In this document: in pieces, positions 1-5,759 of the stretch
Layout of the letters: each line of letters starts with the position of its first letter
How positions within the stretch are numbered: position 1 is the stretch's first letter
Origin: Deltaproteobacteria bacterium
GTDB lineage: Bacteria > Desulfobacterota > DSM-4660 > Desulfatiglandales > B25-G16
Assembly (NCBI GenBank): GCA_003646935.1
Contig: QMLW01000142.1
Location: forward strand, 1 to 6,003
Direction: 5' to 3'
Length of the DNA: 6,003 nucleotides
The notes under the pieces: generated by a model
Seen by the model: only the letters and a program-made list of their open reading frames with translations
Told to the model about the DNA's origin: nothing
Databases searched by the model: none
Translations under genes and position numbers: made by a program

Positions 1-196
1 CCTTTCTGGTAAAGGTGAGAAGCAGAATCTCATGGGGAGGCGCGCCTTCCTCGACAAGCCAGGCAACCCGATAGACCAACGTCCTGGTCTTTCCGCTTCC
101 TGCCCCTGCGATAACCAATATAGGCCCATCCGGTGCCGTGACGGCAGAAAACTGTGTCTCGTTCAGGACCTTCTTATAGGGTATTCGATGTGACAT
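1..196 (-). CDS. UvrD/PcrA/Rep-type ATP-dependent DNA helicase, N-terminal part (runs off the left edge)
   Basis: The first 65 codons of a superfamily 1 DNA helicase, which unwinds DNA 3'-5' using ATP in repair or replication. Visible from the ATG at 196: the Q-motif region LNETQFSAV (Q15), then [17 protein letters not shown] with the Walker A lysine (K36) and threonine (T37), then the start of motif Ia, ILLLTFTRK (about 57-65). The order and spacing match the family N-terminus, so the family call is firm; UvrD, PcrA, Rep or a shorter paralogue cannot be separated because the rest lies outside the window. Two in-frame starts are possible. The ATG at 196 gives a family-like N-terminus. The ATG at 232 adds 12 residues ([12 protein letters not shown]) and overlaps the stop of the upstream gene as ATGA. 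Neither has a well-spaced Shine-Dalgarno sequence; GGGAG lies about 19 bases before the 196 start. The gene is probably co-transcribed with the zinc-ribbon/Yip1 gene upstream. Confidence 0.9.
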   Translation of the reverse strand, partial: MSHRIPYKKVLNETQFSAVTAPDGPILVIAGAGSGKTRTLVYRVAWLVEEGAPPHEILLLTFTRK

Positions 197-228
197 AAAC
201 GTTACGGATACTAAACTCCCACACCGTC

Positions 229-993
229 TCATATGGTAATGAAATGCATTATGAATATGAAGAAACCTGAGATAACTACTATTAGTACGGCAAACGGGAT
301 AGAGAAGGCAAGGATTACTCTTCCATAACTGGTTTCCTGGGCCTCCTTAAGCCCGATGATGTATACGATAGACCTCCAAATCCAACCTACAGCACCCCCC
401 AAAAGCGGAATGACGCTCCATACCCTCGTCGCCTGTGAGTAAGAAACCACCCTGAAGGTGGCCTCATATCCATTCTTGCCTCCTCGAACGACAAGGAGCA
501 ACACGTGAATGATGGCGCTTGAGATGAACAGATTAAACGTCACGAATAGGGGGGCGAGGAAGATGAAGACCAGGAACACGAGTGGTGAGCCTATGGTGGT
601 GGAAGCCCCCCACAAGGGCTTGAGAAATCCCATTGATGCAACGAAAAATTCCCAGAAAAAGGTAAACATGCTGCCAATGGAGCCCACTAGGAGCCCGAAT
701 GCCAATGGCTCCCTCCATCCACCCCTCACCGGCATAGTTGAAAAGACCGTTCTGGGCGAAAAGAGCACTCCCTTTATCGTTTGTTTTACTCCCTGCCACA
801 GCCCAAGCTGTATGCGTCTCTCCCACGGCGTGGAGAGGCTCTTTTTTTCCTCTCCATCACCTTCCCTTCTCACGAACTCAAACCTGCTGCCGCACCTCGG
901 GCATCGTACCCATCGAGTCCGAGAGGGTATCCTTTCAAGGGGAATGTCTCTTGCGTAATTGCACTGGGGACAAGTTATCAGTACCATAGGCAT
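229..993 (-). CDS. Zinc-ribbon / Yip1-family integral membrane protein
   Basis: A 254-residue protein of unknown exact role. Residues 8-40 form a small zinc ribbon of the MJ0042 type: C8-x2-C11, a 19-residue spacer, then C31-x2-C34, ending GSRFEF. A charged linker (about 41-65) leads into a Yip1-like region starting at [17 protein letters not shown] (71-87). Four or five hydrophobic segments follow, at about 97-123, 136-168 (long enough for two helices), 193-214 and 226-253, so it should sit in the inner membrane with the ribbon probably cytoplasmic. Yip1 proteins are trafficking factors in eukaryotes; the bacterial members have no assigned function. The start at 993 is followed by a second ATG at 987 (MPMVL); neither has a strong ribosome binding site. 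Its TGA stop overlaps a possible helicase start, suggesting an operon. Family assignment is confident, function is not. Confidence 0.85.
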   Translation of the reverse strand: MPMVLITCPQCNYARDIPLERIPSRTRWVRCPRCGSRFEFVRREGDGEEKKSLSTPWERRIQLGLWQGVKQTIKGVLFSPRTVFSTMPVRGGWREPLAFGLLVGSIGSMFTFFWEFFVASMGFLKPLWGASTTIGSPLVFLVFIFLAPLFVTFNLFISSAIIHVLLLVVRGGKNGYEATFRVVSYSQATRVWSVIPLLGGAVGWIWRSIVYIIGLKEAQETSYGRVILAFSIPFAVLIVVISGFFIFIMHFITI

Positions 994-1124
994 AATCTCA
1001 TGTTACAGGCTTTCTATATACCGTAAGGCACACGAAGAACCGTTCGCTTATGAAGATCTGAAAAAAGATACTATCGTTGAATCTCCTTTTTAGGTTGAAA
1101 AGTCAAGACGATTATGCTCTATAT

Positions 1125-1162
1125 ACGTGTCCGTTTTCATGCACTCATCGCATGACACACGT
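1125..1162. repeat. Imperfect stem-loop
   Basis: CATGC (1138-1142) and GCATG (1150-1154) form a perfect 5-bp stem with a 7-base loop. Outside it ACGTGT (1125-1130) can pair with ACACGT (1157-1162) across a 7-base bulge on one side and a 2-base bulge on the other. No T-run follows on either strand, so it is not a typical terminator. It could be a 5'-leader structure or a degenerate operator; the function is unknown. Confidence 0.4.
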
Positions 1163-1166
1163 AAAA

Positions 1167-1228
1167 CCCCTTTGGCCTTATGAAATCGAACGTCAAGATC
1201 ATTCCCTTTATCAAAGGCCAAGAAGGGG
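1167..1228. repeat. Inverted repeat with 2-base bulge
   Basis: CCCCTTTGGCCTT (1167-1179) pairs with AAGGCCAAGAAGGGG (1214-1228), leaving a 2-base bulge and a 34-base loop. It lies about 100 bases before the antiporter start, in its probable leader or promoter region. The arms are clear, the role is not. Confidence 0.4.
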
Positions 1229-1327
1229 ATTTCCATTTCTTTTGAATGATTAAATGATCGTATTGAGCCCCATCGAAAGAGCGTACATGCGCCATATTGA
1301 AAGAATCGGCTTTACGGGCCAGGAGGA

Positions 1328-2383
1328 ATGATGTTCGGTGAAATACTTCGTTGGATCGGGGATGAAACCCTCTTACAAAATCTCGTTCAGGGGTCCCCCA
1401 CTATTGTGTTGGTGGCGGCGATCGCATTCTGCATCCTCATGTTGTCGAAGGGTGCGGAGTGGATGATCGACGGCGTCGTTCACCTCGCCCGTCGGACAGG
1501 ATTACCCAGGATCGTTATCGGTGCCACGATTATCTCCCTGGGCACCACCATGCCAGAGGCATTTGTCTCGGTGATGGCTGCATGGATGGGCAATCCCGGT
1601 TTAGCGTTGGGCAACGGTGTGGGATCCATCATCGCCGATACCGGCTTGATTTTTGGCTTGATATGTGCTCTGAGCAGGGTTCCTGTGAATCGCTTCATCC
1701 TCAATCGCACTGGTTGGGTACAGGTAGGAGCAGCAACATTGCTGGTCATGATTTCGATGATATTGTCAGGAGTCACTGAAGGTGAGCCGATATTGCACCG
1801 ATGGCTTGGCTTTTTTTTCTTATTTTTACTGGCAGGCTATATGTATATAACCTACCAATGGGCCAAGCATGGAGCGGCTATCGAGGGGGAAGACACGGAT
1901 GATTCCCGATTGATAAGCCTGGGTATGTCTTGTTTGCTGATAGGAGGCGGGCTGGTTCTGGTAATATTGGGCGCAAGGATATTAATTCCTTGTGCAATAT
2001 GCCTTGCTGATAGGCTGGGCGTACCAGAGGACGTCATTGCCGCCACTATGGTGGCCCTGGGTACTTCTCTGCCAGAGCTGGTAACGGCTATCGCCGCTGT
2101 TAAAAAGAGGCATCCTGAAATCATGGTGGGCAACGTGGTGGGTGCTGATGTGCTGAACTGCCTCTTTGTCATTGGAGCTGCTGCGGCAGCCAGGCCTCTT
2201 GCGGTTCCACCGAATTTCTTCAAATTCCACTTCCCCGCCATGATCCTCATCCTGTACCCGTTCCGTTTCTTCATCTTCATGAATCGGGACGGCTGGTTCA
2301 AACGATGGCAGGGAGGTTGGCTTTTCGGCGTCTACCTCATATATCTGATTCTTCAGTATGTCTTTAACGTCGGCACTGTCTAG
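1328..2383 (+). CDS. Sodium/calcium exchanger (CaCA) family antiporter
   Basis: A 351-residue inner-membrane cation antiporter of the type that exchanges Ca2+ for Na+ or H+. The two inverted alpha repeats that form the ion site are visible. Alpha-1 has ISLGTTMPE (E77) followed by GNGVGSIIADTGLIFG (95-110). Alpha-2 has VALGTSLPE (E250) followed by GNVVGADVLN (268-277, D274). About ten hydrophobic segments are present, with an acidic loop (EGEDTDD, 186-192) between the halves; overall length fits bacterial members. The usual asparagine of alpha-1 (GSN) is isoleucine here (I101), so ion selectivity may differ. AGGAGG at 1321-1326 leaves 1 base before the ATG at 1328 but 4 before the ATG at 1331, so translation more likely begins at 1331. 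It stands alone on the plus strand, convergent with the atoE remnant and serS. Family is confident; the actual ion is not. Confidence 0.92.
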   Translation: MMFGEILRWIGDETLLQNLVQGSPTIVLVAAIAFCILMLSKGAEWMIDGVVHLARRTGLPRIVIGATIISLGTTMPEAFVSVMAAWMGNPGLALGNGVGSIIADTGLIFGLICALSRVPVNRFILNRTGWVQVGAATLLVMISMILSGVTEGEPILHRWLGFFFLFLLAGYMYITYQWAKHGAAIEGEDTDDSRLISLGMSCLLIGGGLVLVILGARILIPCAICLADRLGVPEDVIAATMVALGTSLPELVTAIAAVKKRHPEIMVGNVVGADVLNCLFVIGAAAAARPLAVPPNFFKFHFPAMILILYPFRFFIFMNRDGWFKRWQGGWLFGVYLIYLILQYVFNVGTV

Positions 2384-2436
2384 CGAAGCTACGCCTCAAA
2401 CCAACAAGTACCGCTATTAGACATGACCCACCTCGG

Positions 2437-2454
2437 TTAAGCCATGTGGCTTAA
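2437..2454. repeat. Perfect short palindrome
   Basis: TTAAGCCATGTGGCTTAA has 8-base arms (2437-2444 and 2447-2454) around TG. As RNA it would form a 7-bp stem with a 4-base loop. It begins 54 bases after the antiporter stop and could act as a weak 3'-end hairpin. Its right end overlaps the next structure by two bases. Confidence 0.5.
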
Positions 2455-2507
2455 GGCACAAGGCGCAGGGCTTAGGGAAAATTCATAGAACGGTTACCCT
2501 GTGCCTT
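2453..2507. repeat. Inverted repeat with two alternative left arms
   Basis: The right arm CCCTGTGCCTT (2497-2507) can pair with AAGGCACAAGG (2453-2463; one mismatch) or with AGGCGCAGGG (2461-2470; all paired, one G-U). The two left arms are diverged tandem copies of the same unit (AAGGCACA / AAGGCGCA). Only one hairpin can form at a time. This resembles the degenerate GGCGCAGGG-type tandem repeats found between genes in some bacteria. Confidence 0.5.
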
Positions 2508-2546
2508 CATCCCTGAGATCACATCGGCTCTGACGGTCTCTTGCTA

Positions 2547-2601
2547 GTGCAGGGTAGAGCCCCCTGGGAATGGCATTCCCTGACGTTGCCCTACCCTGCA
2601 C
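2547..2601. repeat. 55-base nested inverted repeat
   Basis: The outer arms GTGCAGGGTAG (2547-2557) and CTACCCTGCAC (2591-2601) are perfectly complementary over 11 bases. Inside them GGGAATG and CATTCCC (about 2566-2580) form a second perfect inverted repeat with a one-base centre. On the minus strand the structure begins 8 bases after the TAA of the atoE remnant, so it may be the surviving 3' hairpin or terminator of that gene, although no T-run follows. A small palindromic insertion or intergenic repeat element is the alternative. Confidence 0.6.
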
Positions 2602-2608
2602 GCAATCC

Positions 2609-2899
2609 TTAGATGAATCCCAACAGCAGGAAGGCTATAGAGGTGATAATGGCGTATACGAAGAAGACCAGCATCAACCACCCCATGATCTCCCTGAACT
2701 CGAGTTTCACCACGGCCAGCATGGCAATGGCCCAGAATGGCTGGATCATATCGGTGAGCATATCGCCCCACGCATAGGTGATGACCACCTTCCAGGCGGG
2801 CAGCGCCAGCTCTTTTGCCGCGGGAAGCAGGTACGGGGCGGTTACCGCCCATTCAGAGCCACCGGATGGGATCAGGTAAAATCGCTCCGCGATTTTATA
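2609..2899 (-). pseudogene. C-terminal remnant of an AtoE-type short-chain fatty acid transporter
   Basis: About 96 codons ending in TAA at 2609-2611 encode the C-terminus of the SCFA_trans (AtoE) permease family. Three hallmarks are visible: FYLIPSGGSEWAVTAP (remnant residues 7-22), then GDMLTDMIQPFWAIAML (45-61), then LEFREIMGW followed by a final hydrophobic helix ending in GFI. Intact members have over 400 residues, so roughly the first three quarters are missing. The open frame runs back without a plausible ATG or GTG to the serS TGA and is in the same frame as serS. Homology appears to begin about six codons after that stop, within the palindrome at 2877-2897. No other atoE part is seen elsewhere in the window. 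I read it as a deletion or rearrangement scar; the retained clean frame suggests a fairly recent event. Family recognition is strong, non-function is an inference. Confidence 0.8.
2877..2897. repeat. Perfect palindrome 3 bases after the serS stop (possible terminator)
   Basis: TAAAATCGC (2877-2885) and GCGATTTTA (2889-2897) form a perfect 9-bp stem with a 3-base loop. On the minus strand it begins 3 bases after the serS TGA. It ends in TTTTA, but those bases belong to the stem and no further T-run follows, so it would be at best a weak bidirectional terminator. Its core ATCGCTCCGCGAT differs by one base from a core in the palindrome upstream of serS. It also marks the point where AtoE homology begins. 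Confidence 0.6.
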
Positions 2900-4180
2900 T
2901 CAGCCTCCCATCCTTATAGTGGATAAATCACCTACATATGGCCTGAGCACCTCTGGAATAGCCACACTTCCGTCGGCCTGTTGGTAATTCTCAAGGATCG
3001 CCACAAGCGTCCTCCCCACTGCGAGGCCCGAGCCATTGAGGGTATGGACGAGTTCTGTGCCGCTTCCCCCTTTCCTCTTAAACCTGATATTCGCCCTTCT
3101 TGCCTGAAAATCCGTGAAATTGCTGCATGAGGATATCTCTCTAAAGAGCTGCTGCCCCGGGAGCCATACCTCGAGATCATAGGTCTTCGCCGCTGAGAAC
3201 CCGAGATCGCCGGAGCATAGCGAGACCACCCGGTAAGGCAGCTCCAGGCGCCGCAGGATATCCTCCGCATCAGCGGTCAGTGCCTCCAATTCGCCATATG
3301 AATCCTCCGGGCGGGAGAATTTCACCAGTTCCACCTTGTTGAATTGGTGCTGCCGAATGAGGCCCCTCGTGTCCTTCCCGTATGAGCCCGCTTCCGAACG
3401 AAAACATGGGGTATAGGAGACATATTTAATGGGGAGTTCATCAAAGGATAGGATTTCATCCCTGTGGATATTGGTAACCGGCACCTCCGCGGTTGGTATG
3501 AGAAATAAGTCCCAGCCTTCCACCTTGAACAGGTCCTCCCGAAATTTGGGCAGCTGTCCAGTGCCGGTCATGCTTTCGGAGTTCACGAGAAAGGGAGGAA
3601 GGGTCTCACTGTAACCATGGTACCTCGTGTGAACATCGATCATAAAATTGATAAGCGCCCGTTCCAGCGCTGCACCCAACCCACTCTGAAGGGAGAATCT
3701 GCTTCCGGCGATCTTGGCTGCACGAGAGAAATCAAGGATATTGAGCTTCTCACCCAGCTCCCAATGGGGAAGTGGGGGATATTCAAAATCCCTAATCTCT
3801 CCCCACGTCCTGATGACGGGGTTATCATCGGGATCCCGACCCACGACAACCGACTCATGCGGGATATTTGGAATGAGCAGCAGCAGATTATTCAGCTCAT
3901 CTACCACCTCGGGCAGTTCGGTCTCAAGTTCCTTGATGCTCGCGGAGACCGTCTTCATTTGTGAGATAAGTGATGAAGCGTCCTCTCCTTGCTTTTTCAT
4001 AACCGCGATCTTATCTGATACCGTATTACGCTCATGCCTGAGCTCCTCAAGATCGGTGAGCACGGAGCGCCTCTTCTCATCTAGGGTTCGAAACCTCGAA
4101 AGATCAAGCTCATACCCCCTGTCTTTGAACATCTGCTCTATACGATCCATGTTGGTGCGAACGAATTTTAGATCGAGCAT
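2900..4180 (-). CDS. serS: Seryl-tRNA synthetase
   Basis: A class II cytoplasmic aminoacyl-tRNA synthetase that charges tRNA-Ser (and tRNA-Sec) with serine using ATP. Length is 426 residues, typical for bacterial SerS. It starts [19 protein letters not shown] charged helical region (about 30-100) forms the coiled-coil arm that binds the tRNA long variable arm. The catalytic core shows the serine-binding TAE loop (T230-E232, in [11 protein letters not shown]), motif 2 beginning FRSEAGSYG (260-268; R261, E263) with [10 protein letters not shown] after it, the [16 protein letters not shown] block (347-362) and motif 3 [10 protein letters not shown] (383-392, R390). It ends [14 protein letters not shown], as expected for the family. 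A strong AGGAGG (4185-4190) four bases before ATG fixes the start. A good promoter at 4341-4369 would give a leader of about 150 bases carrying an AT-rich palindrome. The gene is intact, and its 3' end abuts the atoE remnant. Confidence 0.98.
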   Translation of the reverse strand: MLDLKFVRTNMDRIEQMFKDRGYELDLSRFRTLDEKRRSVLTDLEELRHERNTVSDKIAVMKKQGEDASSLISQMKTVSASIKELETELPEVVDELNNLLLLIPNIPHESVVVGRDPDDNPVIRTWGEIRDFEYPPLPHWELGEKLNILDFSRAAKIAGSRFSLQSGLGAALERALINFMIDVHTRYHGYSETLPPFLVNSESMTGTGQLPKFREDLFKVEGWDLFLIPTAEVPVTNIHRDEILSFDELPIKYVSYTPCFRSEAGSYGKDTRGLIRQHQFNKVELVKFSRPEDSYGELEALTADAEDILRRLELPYRVVSLCSGDLGFSAAKTYDLEVWLPGQQLFREISSCSNFTDFQARRANIRFKRKGGSGTELVHTLNGSGLAVGRTLVAILENYQQADGSVAIPEVLRPYVGDLSTIRMGG

Positions 4181-4228
4181 CTCTCCTCCTTCGTATTGCC
4201 TCAGCGTATCTGTTCCATCTGATGTACC

Positions 4229-4262
4229 AATATATGAGATCGCTTCGCGATTATATATATTG
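4229..4262. repeat. AT-rich palindrome in the serS leader
   Basis: The arms run from about 4229 to 4244 and 4248 to 4263, around a TTC loop. The inner five pairs (ATCGC/GCGAT) and the outer eight (CAATATAT/ATATATTG) match; of the three between, two can be G-U and one is a mismatch. It sits about 50 bases before the serS start, inside the predicted 5' leader. The minus strand also contains TATAAT within it, which could be a -10 box, but only a poor -35 (TTTTCC) lies 17 bases upstream. Core similarity to the palindrome after serS is described under findings. Confidence 0.6.
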
Positions 4263-4340
4263 AGTCCTTTCTGGAAAATGCCTCACCTATAATGGAACAC
4301 GTGATTCGATAGACATGAGGATGTCTTTCCTGGACAGAGC

Positions 4341-4369
4341 AGTATACTCTACTGGAACGTGAAATTCAA
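4341..4369 (-). promoter_or_regulatory. Sigma70-like promoter for serS
   Basis: Read on the minus strand, TTGAAT (4369-4364) and TATACT (4346-4341) are separated by exactly 17 bases. They match four of six and five of six consensus positions. It is the best promoter I see in the window. It points at serS and lies just past the end of the channel gene, so serS is probably transcribed independently, with a leader of roughly 150 bases. Confidence 0.6.
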
Positions 4370-4425
4370 TAAAATGCCCATTGCCTGGATGGCGGTTATG
4401 CGGGCATCCTTATCCCTTGGCAATG
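4366..4425 (-). terminator. Possible Rho-independent terminator of the channel gene
   Basis: On the minus strand, 9 bases after the channel stop codon, CATTGCC (4425-4419) pairs with GGCAATG (4385-4379). Nested inside, GGATG (4409-4405) pairs with CATCC (4391-4387), leaving an asymmetric internal loop. GGCATTTTATT follows, a short T-rich tail. The stem is interrupted and the tail impure, so this is tentative. Its tail runs directly into the -35 box of the serS promoter. Confidence 0.4.
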
Positions 4426-4434
4426 ATCCTTAAC

Positions 4435-5454
4435 CTAGACGCCCGTGCTGCTTTTCCCTTGAAGAAGGGCCGCTCGAAGCCTTTCTAAATCCCTATTCCT
4501 GCCCATGGCAATGAGGATATCGCCTGCCACGATCTTCGTCTGTGAAGATGGGTTGAACACCATGGTGCCGTCTTTCTGTTCTATGCCGATGATGATAATA
4601 TCCATTTCCTGCCGAATACCTGATTCCCCCAAGGTAAGGTTATTCAATTGCGAATCCTCCCCAATCGCTATCTCCTCTATGTTAAGTTCATAGCTTTGAT
4701 CGTGGATGGCTGATTCAAGAAAATCGCTCACCGTCGGCCTAATAATGGCCTGGGCCATTCTTCGTCCACCTATCCTGTAGGGTAAAATGACCTTGTTTGC
4801 ACCCGCCTGGTGCAATTTTGTCTCGCTCCCCTCATCCTCTGCTCTTGAAAGGATAAAGAGTCCGGGATTCAATCCCCTCGCAGTGAGGCAGATGTAGACA
4901 TTCTCGGGATCGGATCCCACCACCGAAATCAACCCCTTGGCCTTCTCGACACCTGCTTTAGTCAAGGTCTCCTCCTGCGTAGCATCGAGATCGAGGTAGA
5001 GGATGTTATCATGTTCCAACTCATTTCTCACCCTTTCATCCTTCTCGATTATCACCAGTGGGATCAATCTCATGGAAAGCTCTTGACAGATGATCTTGCC
5101 TATCCTTCCGTAGCCGCAGATAATATAATGGTCCCTTAGGGATTTTATCTGTTTGCCCAATTTTCTCCTCCCAAGAATTTCCCGCAGCTCACCCTCAATG
5201 AAGTTCTTTGTCACCCAACCCGCCGTGTAGGTTATCAGCATAATGCCAAAGAGGATCAGGAAGACCGTAAAGATTCGTCCACCAGGACCGACCTCATGTA
5301 CCTCGCCATATCCAACTGTGGATAGCGTGATGATCGTCATGTAGATGGAGTCCAAAAAATTCCAGCCCTCTATCAACATGTATCCCGTGATACCCGTGAA
5401 GAACGCTATGAGAATGACAATGGCGGGAACCAGCAGTCTTTTTTCGAACCGCAT
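4435..5454 (-). CDS. Two-transmembrane potassium channel with RCK (TrkA-N/TrkA-C) domains, MthK-like
   Basis: A 339-residue inner-membrane K+ channel subunit. TM1 is at about 8-28, followed by the pore helix and selectivity filter TVGYGE (46-51), then TM2 at about 60-85. A basic linker (GRRKLGKQIK, 95-104) leads into a TrkA-N/RCK domain opening HYIICGYGRIG (109-119; the GxGxxG nucleotide loop), with an acidic residue E137 in VIIEKDE at the end of the second strand, as expected for NAD(H)-type binding. A TrkA-C domain (about 255-330) follows. Layout and length are close to archaeal MthK (336 residues), where RCK domains form a gating ring; the gating ligand here cannot be told. The ATG at 5454 is preceded by GGAG at a rather long 11 bases. 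A much better Shine-Dalgarno sequence lies inside the gene before a TTG at codon 99 (separate entry). The stop is TAG. Confidence 0.95.
   Translation of the reverse strand: MRFEKRLLVPAIVILIAFFTGITGYMLIEGWNFLDSIYMTIITLSTVGYGEVHEVGPGGRIFTVFLILFGIMLITYTAGWVTKNFIEGELREILGRRKLGKQIKSLRDHYIICGYGRIGKIICQELSMRLIPLVIIEKDERVRNELEHDNILYLDLDATQEETLTKAGVEKAKGLISVVGSDPENVYICLTARGLNPGLFILSRAEDEGSETKLHQAGANKVILPYRIGGRRMAQAIIRPTVSDFLESAIHDQSYELNIEEIAIGEDSQLNNLTLGESGIRQEMDIIIIGIEQKDGTMVFNPSSQTKIVAGDILIAMGRNRDLERLRAALLQGKSSTGV
5158..5171 (-). promoter_or_regulatory. Internal ribosome binding site with TTG start before the RCK domain
   Basis: On the minus strand GGGAGGAGAAAATTG occurs inside the channel gene. 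GGAGG (5171-5167) is followed by six bases and then TTG (5160-5158), the in-frame codon for L99. Spacing and strength are better than for the annotated start. Use would give a soluble RCK-only protein of 241 residues (4435-5160). MthK is known to make its RCK subunit from an internal methionine at position 107. That this TTG is used is inference; AGG and AGA codons for the basic linker could make the motif by chance. Confidence 0.4.
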
Positions 5455-5594
5455 TGAGCTTGTAACTCCAAAGAAACTACCTATGCACTATTCCAGGGGC
5501 TTCGCGTCTCCCGATCCGGTCCCTAACTTTGGGCTGGGAGGTAGATCCGCCAAGGACACGGTAGCAGATCGTCTCAAACCGACGACGTTCGATA

Positions 5595-5652
5595 AACCCT
5601 TCAACAGGCTTATGGCCATGAGCAACGTCGAATGGCTCAGGCTCATGAGCAA
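5595..5652. repeat. Degenerate intergenic repeat with inverted and direct copies
   Basis: The segment has CCCTTCAACAGGCTTATGG, which resembles the widespread CCTTCGACAGGCTCAGG-type intergenic repeat, followed by a partial second copy (GTCGAATGGCTCAGG, 5627-5641). CATGAGC (5617-5623) and GCTCATG (5641-5647) form a 7-bp inverted repeat. CATGAGCAA also occurs twice directly, at 5617 and 5644, and GCTCATGAGC (5641-5650) is itself a palindrome. It is probably a decayed copy of a dispersed genomic repeat; the family link rests on memory of similar sequences. Confidence 0.5.
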
Positions 5653-5738
5653 AAGTGAAGCTCACATAAGCAAGAGGCCTTCCGTGAAAGGATATCTAAA
5701 AAAGACAGCCCTGATGCGCCTTCCTCCTTCATGCATAA

Positions 5739-5759
5739 CTCCGACGCTTAGTGTCGGAG
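5739..5759. repeat. Perfect hairpin
   Basis: CTCCGAC (5739-5745) and GTCGGAG (5753-5759) form a 7-bp GC-rich stem around GCTTAGT, which can add one G-U pair. On the minus strand it lies about 108 bases after the stop of the DUF3426-type gene. No T-run follows, so it could be a 3'-end stabiliser or part of a dispersed repeat. Confidence 0.55.

Larger units (their letters stand above)
994..1327. other. Divergent intergenic region, no gene seen
   Basis: This 334-base gap separates the minus-strand Yip1 gene from the plus-strand antiporter, so promoters for both should lie here. I find no convincing -35/-10 pair for either. The minus strand has TTGACT near 1101-1106 without a good -10 at 17 bases, and a TATATA near 1016-1021 lacks a -35. 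No open reading frame with family resemblance is visible. The only structure is the two stem-loops listed separately (1125-1162 and 1167-1228). Confidence 0.6.
2384..2608. other. Repeat-dense region between convergent genes
   Basis: The 225 bases between the antiporter stop and the end of the atoE remnant hold no gene. They contain three inverted repeats (2437-2454, 2453-2507 and 2547-2601), listed separately. None is followed by a clear T-run, so classical Rho-independent termination is not obvious, although strong stems between convergent genes often stabilise or end transcripts. Confidence 0.6.

Noticed and set aside
1075..1095. AAGGAG on the minus strand, a possible ribosome binding site for a small gene
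   Set aside because: No ATG, GTG or TTG follows at a workable distance, and no conserved peptide is evident.
2547..2601. Nested inverted repeat considered as an integron attC site
   Set aside because: No GTTRRRY core sites, no integrase gene and no cassette array are present.
2877..2902. TGA followed at once by a hairpin, suggesting a selenocysteine codon with a SECIS element between serS and the AtoE segment
   Set aside because: SerS already ends at a normal family C-terminus. The loop guanine lies about 12 bases from the UGA, closer than the usual 16-37, and a SerS-AtoE selenoprotein makes no functional sense.
2544..2926. Open frames on both strands (about 100-118 codons) overlapping the AtoE remnant and its downstream repeat
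   Set aside because: They are other-frame shadows of the AtoE reading frame, which alone shows family motifs.
3617..4292. Long plus-strand open frames opposite serS
   Set aside because: They are antisense shadows; the serS frame carries all class II synthetase motifs.
4291..4376. Two similar segments starting TGGAAC and containing ATTC and ATA before ATG, as a possible direct repeat
   Set aside because: The match needs several gaps and mismatches, so it is within chance for AT-rich spacer DNA.
5477..5665. A 62-codon minus-strand open frame upstream of the channel
   Set aside because: Its sequence comes largely from the degenerate repeat and resembles spurious repeat-derived peptides seen in many genomes.
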